This document shows, piece by piece, positions 61,641 through 64,000 of a DNA stretch of 64,000 nt. The translations under genes and the position numbers were made by a program. The notes below the pieces were generated by a model. It saw nothing but the letters and a program-made list of their open reading frames with translations, was not told the DNA's origin and did no database searches. The stretch's first letter is position 1; each line of letters starts with the position of its first letter. Source of the DNA: Sulfuritalea sp. (lineage in GTDB: Bacteria; Pseudomonadota; Gammaproteobacteria; Burkholderiales; Rhodocyclaceae); the NCBI GenBank assembly GCA_030651305.1, contig JAUSCI010000046.1:62001-126000 (forward strand), written 5' to 3'.

Positions 61641-62513
61641 TCAGATCAGGATGTAGCGGTGCGGGTGGACTTCGTTCTGGACCGCCGCAAGTGCCTCATC
61701 GGTCGGGAAACAGACGAGGCAAACGGTCCAGCAACGGCGATCACGGCTCAACAATTGGGCCAGCAGGTCGGCCTCATGACCCGGGGCACCGTCGGCGTCG
61801 TGGCTGTATATGCCCTCGCGTACATGCAAGCAGTCCGACGCGCGCGACAGCCAGGCGATGAGCCCGCGCACCAGGTTCTCCGGCTGCAGTTCCTCATCGG
61901 CCAGCACCTGTTTTCCCTGATCGGTGTCCGCCACCGGCTGGTCGCCGCGGTTCTCCATGTTCCACTCGGCCCGGGGCAAACTGCCCTTCTGGCGCAGCCT
62001 GTCGATGTGCTCGCCGAACTCCGTGACCAGCCGAGTCAGTGCCGCATTGCGCAGTGCCTGGCGCGCGCCGGACTCGCTCGCGGCGAGAGAGCGCAGCGTG
62101 TGTTCGCAAAAGCTTGGGAACTCACCGGCCTTGTGGCCCGGCGGGCGGCGTACGCCGATCAGTGCGAACGCCTGCTTCTGCTCGGCGCCGGCAAGAAAAG
62201 CCAGGGGTTGCATGACATCCCGGCTGCGACCAAATCCACGGGCAATTTCCTGGCGCGCGGGAAACAGCGTACTCACCATCGGATGATGTCCGTAATGCGC
62301 GGCGGAAATGTCGTACGGACCTGGAATCGAGGCGATCTGCCCGTCAAAATACTCGACTGCGGCGTCGAGCGCCGGAGCCAGCCGGGACGCGAAATCCGAA
62401 GAAAGGACTTCGAAGCCGAGTACGGAAACGATCTGGCGAACAACGGTATGCGTCTCGGGAAGCGCACACGCCACCGGCTGAGAGTGACTCAAGAAACTAC
62501 CGAAAAACCCCAT
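61641..62513 (-). CDS. Unknown protein
   Basis: A 290-residue soluble protein of mixed alpha/beta composition, without a motif I recognise. R-R-P-P-G-H-K-A-G (about 122-130) and L-R-S-L-A-A-S-E stand out. It shares strand and probably operon with the gene at 62608, and lies near a Tll0287-type sensor. Function unknown. Confidence 0.5.
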   Translation of the reverse strand: MGFFGSFLSHSQPVACALPETHTVVRQIVSVLGFEVLSSDFASRLAPALDAAVEYFDGQIASIPGPYDISAAHYGHHPMVSTLFPARQEIARGFGRSRDVMQPLAFLAGAEQKQAFALIGVRRPPGHKAGEFPSFCEHTLRSLAASESGARQALRNAALTRLVTEFGEHIDRLRQKGSLPRAEWNMENRGDQPVADTDQGKQVLADEELQPENLVRGLIAWLSRASDCLHVREGIYSHDADGAPGHEADLLAQLLSRDRRCWTVCLVCFPTDEALAAVQNEVHPHRYILI

Positions 62514-62607
62514 GGTCTGTACTCTGGAAGATGAATTCTTTCAGCGGGAGGCAGCATCGGGCCCCAAGACGTCTGGTGCCGCAACCGGAAGTGCACCGCA
62601 CTTTGTT

Positions 62608-63360
62608 TCAACTCTGCCCGCGCGACTTGATGTAGGCCTGCACGTCACGCTCAAAATCCGCGCGTTTGGCCCGGCCATCGACATGGACGCCCAAGGCCGT
62701 CACCATTTGCGTCGCCAGCGTTACCGCAAGCATCTCGCGATCGACCAGGGCGCCCGCAAAGGGACCTATCTCCTCCGCCAGGCGTCGTTTGACGAATTCT
62801 CCAAAAGCTGGATCGGCACTCGGCAAACGGTCGGCGGCGGGCCAAGCCGCCGCGGCACTGTCGGAAAAAACCACTTGCCGCATGCCATCGATGGCCGCCG
62901 TGCCGTTCAAGGCCTTGAGGCTGAACGGAAGACCCGTCAAGGTGGATGCATAGGCAACAAAATCACGTGTTGCCATCAGGCCGCCCACTTCGGGCGCGCG
63001 ACGCAGCGCACTCTGTGTCGAACGGATCGCCGAGCCGACGTAGCTGACCTGTCCCTTCAACACGGTGCGAAAGACGACGCCATGGTGAACCACGGCACGA
63101 ACCCGCAACGGTGCCGAGGACCCGTCAAACTCGGCCATTGCCCAGGCAATCTGGTGCAAGCCAAAGCCCACTTCGATCTCCGGGGCCAACGCCAACGCCA
63201 AACTGGGGCTGGCAGCATCCTGTGCGACAAAGCCAATCTCCCGGGCCACAACGAGGAACTTGCCGAAACTCGCGAAAGTCCCGGCAGCACCAGCCCCCGC
63301 ACCCAATACATCGAATGCGACGACAGACGTTGCTACGGGTGCACCAACTTGCGACGCCAC
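62608..63360 (-). CDS. Unknown protein with possible degenerate cyclase fold
   Basis: A 250-residue protein starting with GTG 63360. The N-terminal half has V-V-H-H-G-V-V and Y-V-G-S-A-I-R-S-T-Q-S-A, which recall the second half of class III nucleotide cyclase domains, but catalytic metal and base residues are not evident. The C-terminal part (E-E-I-G-P-F-A-G-A-L-V) resembles an end module found in some signalling proteins. Both resemblances are weak. It is divergent from the Tll0287-like sensor. Confidence 0.4.
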   Translation of the reverse strand: MASQVGAPVATSVVAFDVLGAGAGAAGTFASFGKFLVVAREIGFVAQDAASPSLALALAPEIEVGFGLHQIAWAMAEFDGSSAPLRVRAVVHHGVVFRTVLKGQVSYVGSAIRSTQSALRRAPEVGGLMATRDFVAYASTLTGLPFSLKALNGTAAIDGMRQVVFSDSAAAAWPAADRLPSADPAFGEFVKRRLAEEIGPFAGALVDREMLAVTLATQMVTALGVHVDGRAKRADFERDVQAYIKSRGQS

Positions 63361-63598
63361 GGTGTGACAACCCTCCAGACCAATGCGGCAAAGCGCGACG
63401 AAGCGCTATCGGCGATCATCCGCTGCCTTGCGGTCACAGTATGTTTCTTATGCCTCGGTCAATTATATTACATGCGGTCGGCTGTACCGAAACTCGCTGC
63501 CACAGAAGATTCCAGCACTGTTTGCAGCGGGCGCGGATGAAAAATTGTCCCTGCCTCGTGCTATGCTTTGCCCTAGGGAGAACCACAGGGGGCGACAC
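63361..63598. other. Divergent intergenic region
   Basis: 238 bases between the unknown gene and the sensor gene. No gene or clear promoter could be read; a CCCTCC (GGAGG on the minus strand) at 63371-63376 may serve the minus-strand gene. Confidence 0.4.
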
Positions 63599-64000
63599 AT
63601 GAAGCTGAGGGGGAAATTCAATTCGATGCTGGTGCTGGTGTTCGGGCTGGGGCTCGGGGCTTCAGCCTACACGTCATACCAGCATCTCAACGAAAACGCC
63701 CGCGATGAGGTGCTCTCGAACGCAAGAGTTCTGATGGAAACCATCCTCTCCGCGCGCACTTGGGCGGTCAACGAGGTCGGACCCAACCTGCGCGAAACAG
63801 AGGACGACGAGGAGGTGCTCATGATGGGCATACCCGCCTACGCCGCCGACAAGGTGATGGAGGCGGTGCAGAAGCGCTACCCCGAATACGGCTACCGCGA
63901 AGTAGCCTTGAACCCGACCAACGACAAGCATCGTCCGGCCGACTGGGAGGCGAAGATCGTCAATGCCTTTCGCAGCGACGTTGCCAAAACGGAGGAGTGG
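63599..64000 (+). CDS. Tll0287-like (DUF3365) sensor protein, start only
   Basis: The first 134 codons of a gene cut by the window edge. The N-terminus is a transmembrane helix (about 8-28), followed by a periplasmic Tll0287-like domain with P-A-Y-A-A, P-E-Y-G-Y-R-E and N-P-T-N-D-K-H-R-P-A-D-W-E. In other proteins this domain binds a c-type heme and precedes HAMP, kinase, chemotaxis or GGDEF parts. What follows here is outside the window. The heme-binding motif is not reached. Confidence 0.8.
   Translation, partial: MKLRGKFNSMLVLVFGLGLGASAYTSYQHLNENARDEVLSNARVLMETILSARTWAVNEVGPNLRETEDDEEVLMMGIPAYAADKVMEAVQKRYPEYGYREVALNPTNDKHRPADWEAKIVNAFRSDVAKTEEW

Noticed and set aside
1-64000. CRISPR arrays, tRNA, rRNA and insertion sequences
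   Set aside because: No regularly spaced repeats with unique spacers, no cloverleaf-type sequences in the larger gaps, and no transposase were seen.

Overview
The window is a GC-rich, densely coded piece of a bacterial chromosome. The gene families point to a betaproteobacterium, probably Rhodocyclales or Sterolibacteriaceae-like: malonate and leucine degradation modules, class I PHA synthase, HslVU, RapZ, PurT, and many GTG or TTG starts at 4-bp overlaps. The genus is a guess. No rRNA, tRNA, CRISPR array, integrase or insertion sequence was recognised.

Layout. 1-4.6 kb: a small lipoprotein and an RND efflux adaptor-permease pair. 4.7-12 kb (minus strand): an acyltransferase, then a complete malonate-use operon (MatR, malonyl-CoA decarboxylase, TRAP transporter PQM, malonyl-CoA synthetase) with a promoter and operator upstream. 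12-16.7 kb: a nucleotidase, a DsrE-like protein, an FAD oxidoreductase, and a large metallo-beta-lactamase protein joined to cNMP-binding-like domains. 16.7-26.3 kb (minus strand): an AEC permease, HslU and HslV, a STAS-like protein, ZnuB and ZnuA without a ZnuC, a porin, a DUF2946-like protein, RlmI and a membrane protein. 26-37 kb: a DUF748/AsmA giant, a LysR regulator, an EamA exporter, a flavin reductase, PurT and MutY, a LON-domain protein, a Gx transporter, a NusG-II protein and RapZ. 37-39 kb is an accessory patch: a collapsed toxin gene with its surviving antitoxin, an unknown small protein, and a BRO-N protein. 39-42 kb: a VOC protein, a nitroreductase, a zinc-sensing diguanylate cyclase and an MBL hydrolase. 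42-58 kb (minus strand): a long leucine/isovalerate (liu) cluster from LiuR at a 32-bp palindrome down to HMG-CoA lyase. It also holds three hotdog thioesterases, a beta-carbonic anhydrase, a thiolase, a second acyl-CoA dehydrogenase, VapBC, a GST, a DsbA-fold isomerase and an AT-richer nuclease-like gene. 58-64 kb: an MBL hydrolase with PhaC, a PIN protein, two unknown proteins and the start of a Tll0287-like (DUF3365) sensor.

Metabolic logic. Malonate is imported, activated to malonyl-CoA and decarboxylated to acetyl-CoA. Leucine and isovalerate carbon runs through isovaleryl-CoA, methylcrotonyl-CoA (a bicarbonate-using carboxylase that the carbonic anhydrase may supply), methylglutaconyl-CoA and HMG-CoA to acetyl-CoA and acetoacetate. 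PHA synthase is a possible sink for surplus acyl-CoA.

The most unusual signal is a short dispersed repeat with the 12-base core CCAGCGCCGACT, usually preceded by a CGCCGTRTCG-like stretch. I count ten exact cores and two with one mismatch, on both strands, between genes and in frame inside conserved genes (hslU, mutY, liuD, matA, can, the DUF748 gene). It resembles a DNA-uptake-type word or a mini-repeat able to sit in coding sequence. A second unusual structure is a pair of ~100-bp hairpins at 51839-52090 whose loops are complementary to each other.
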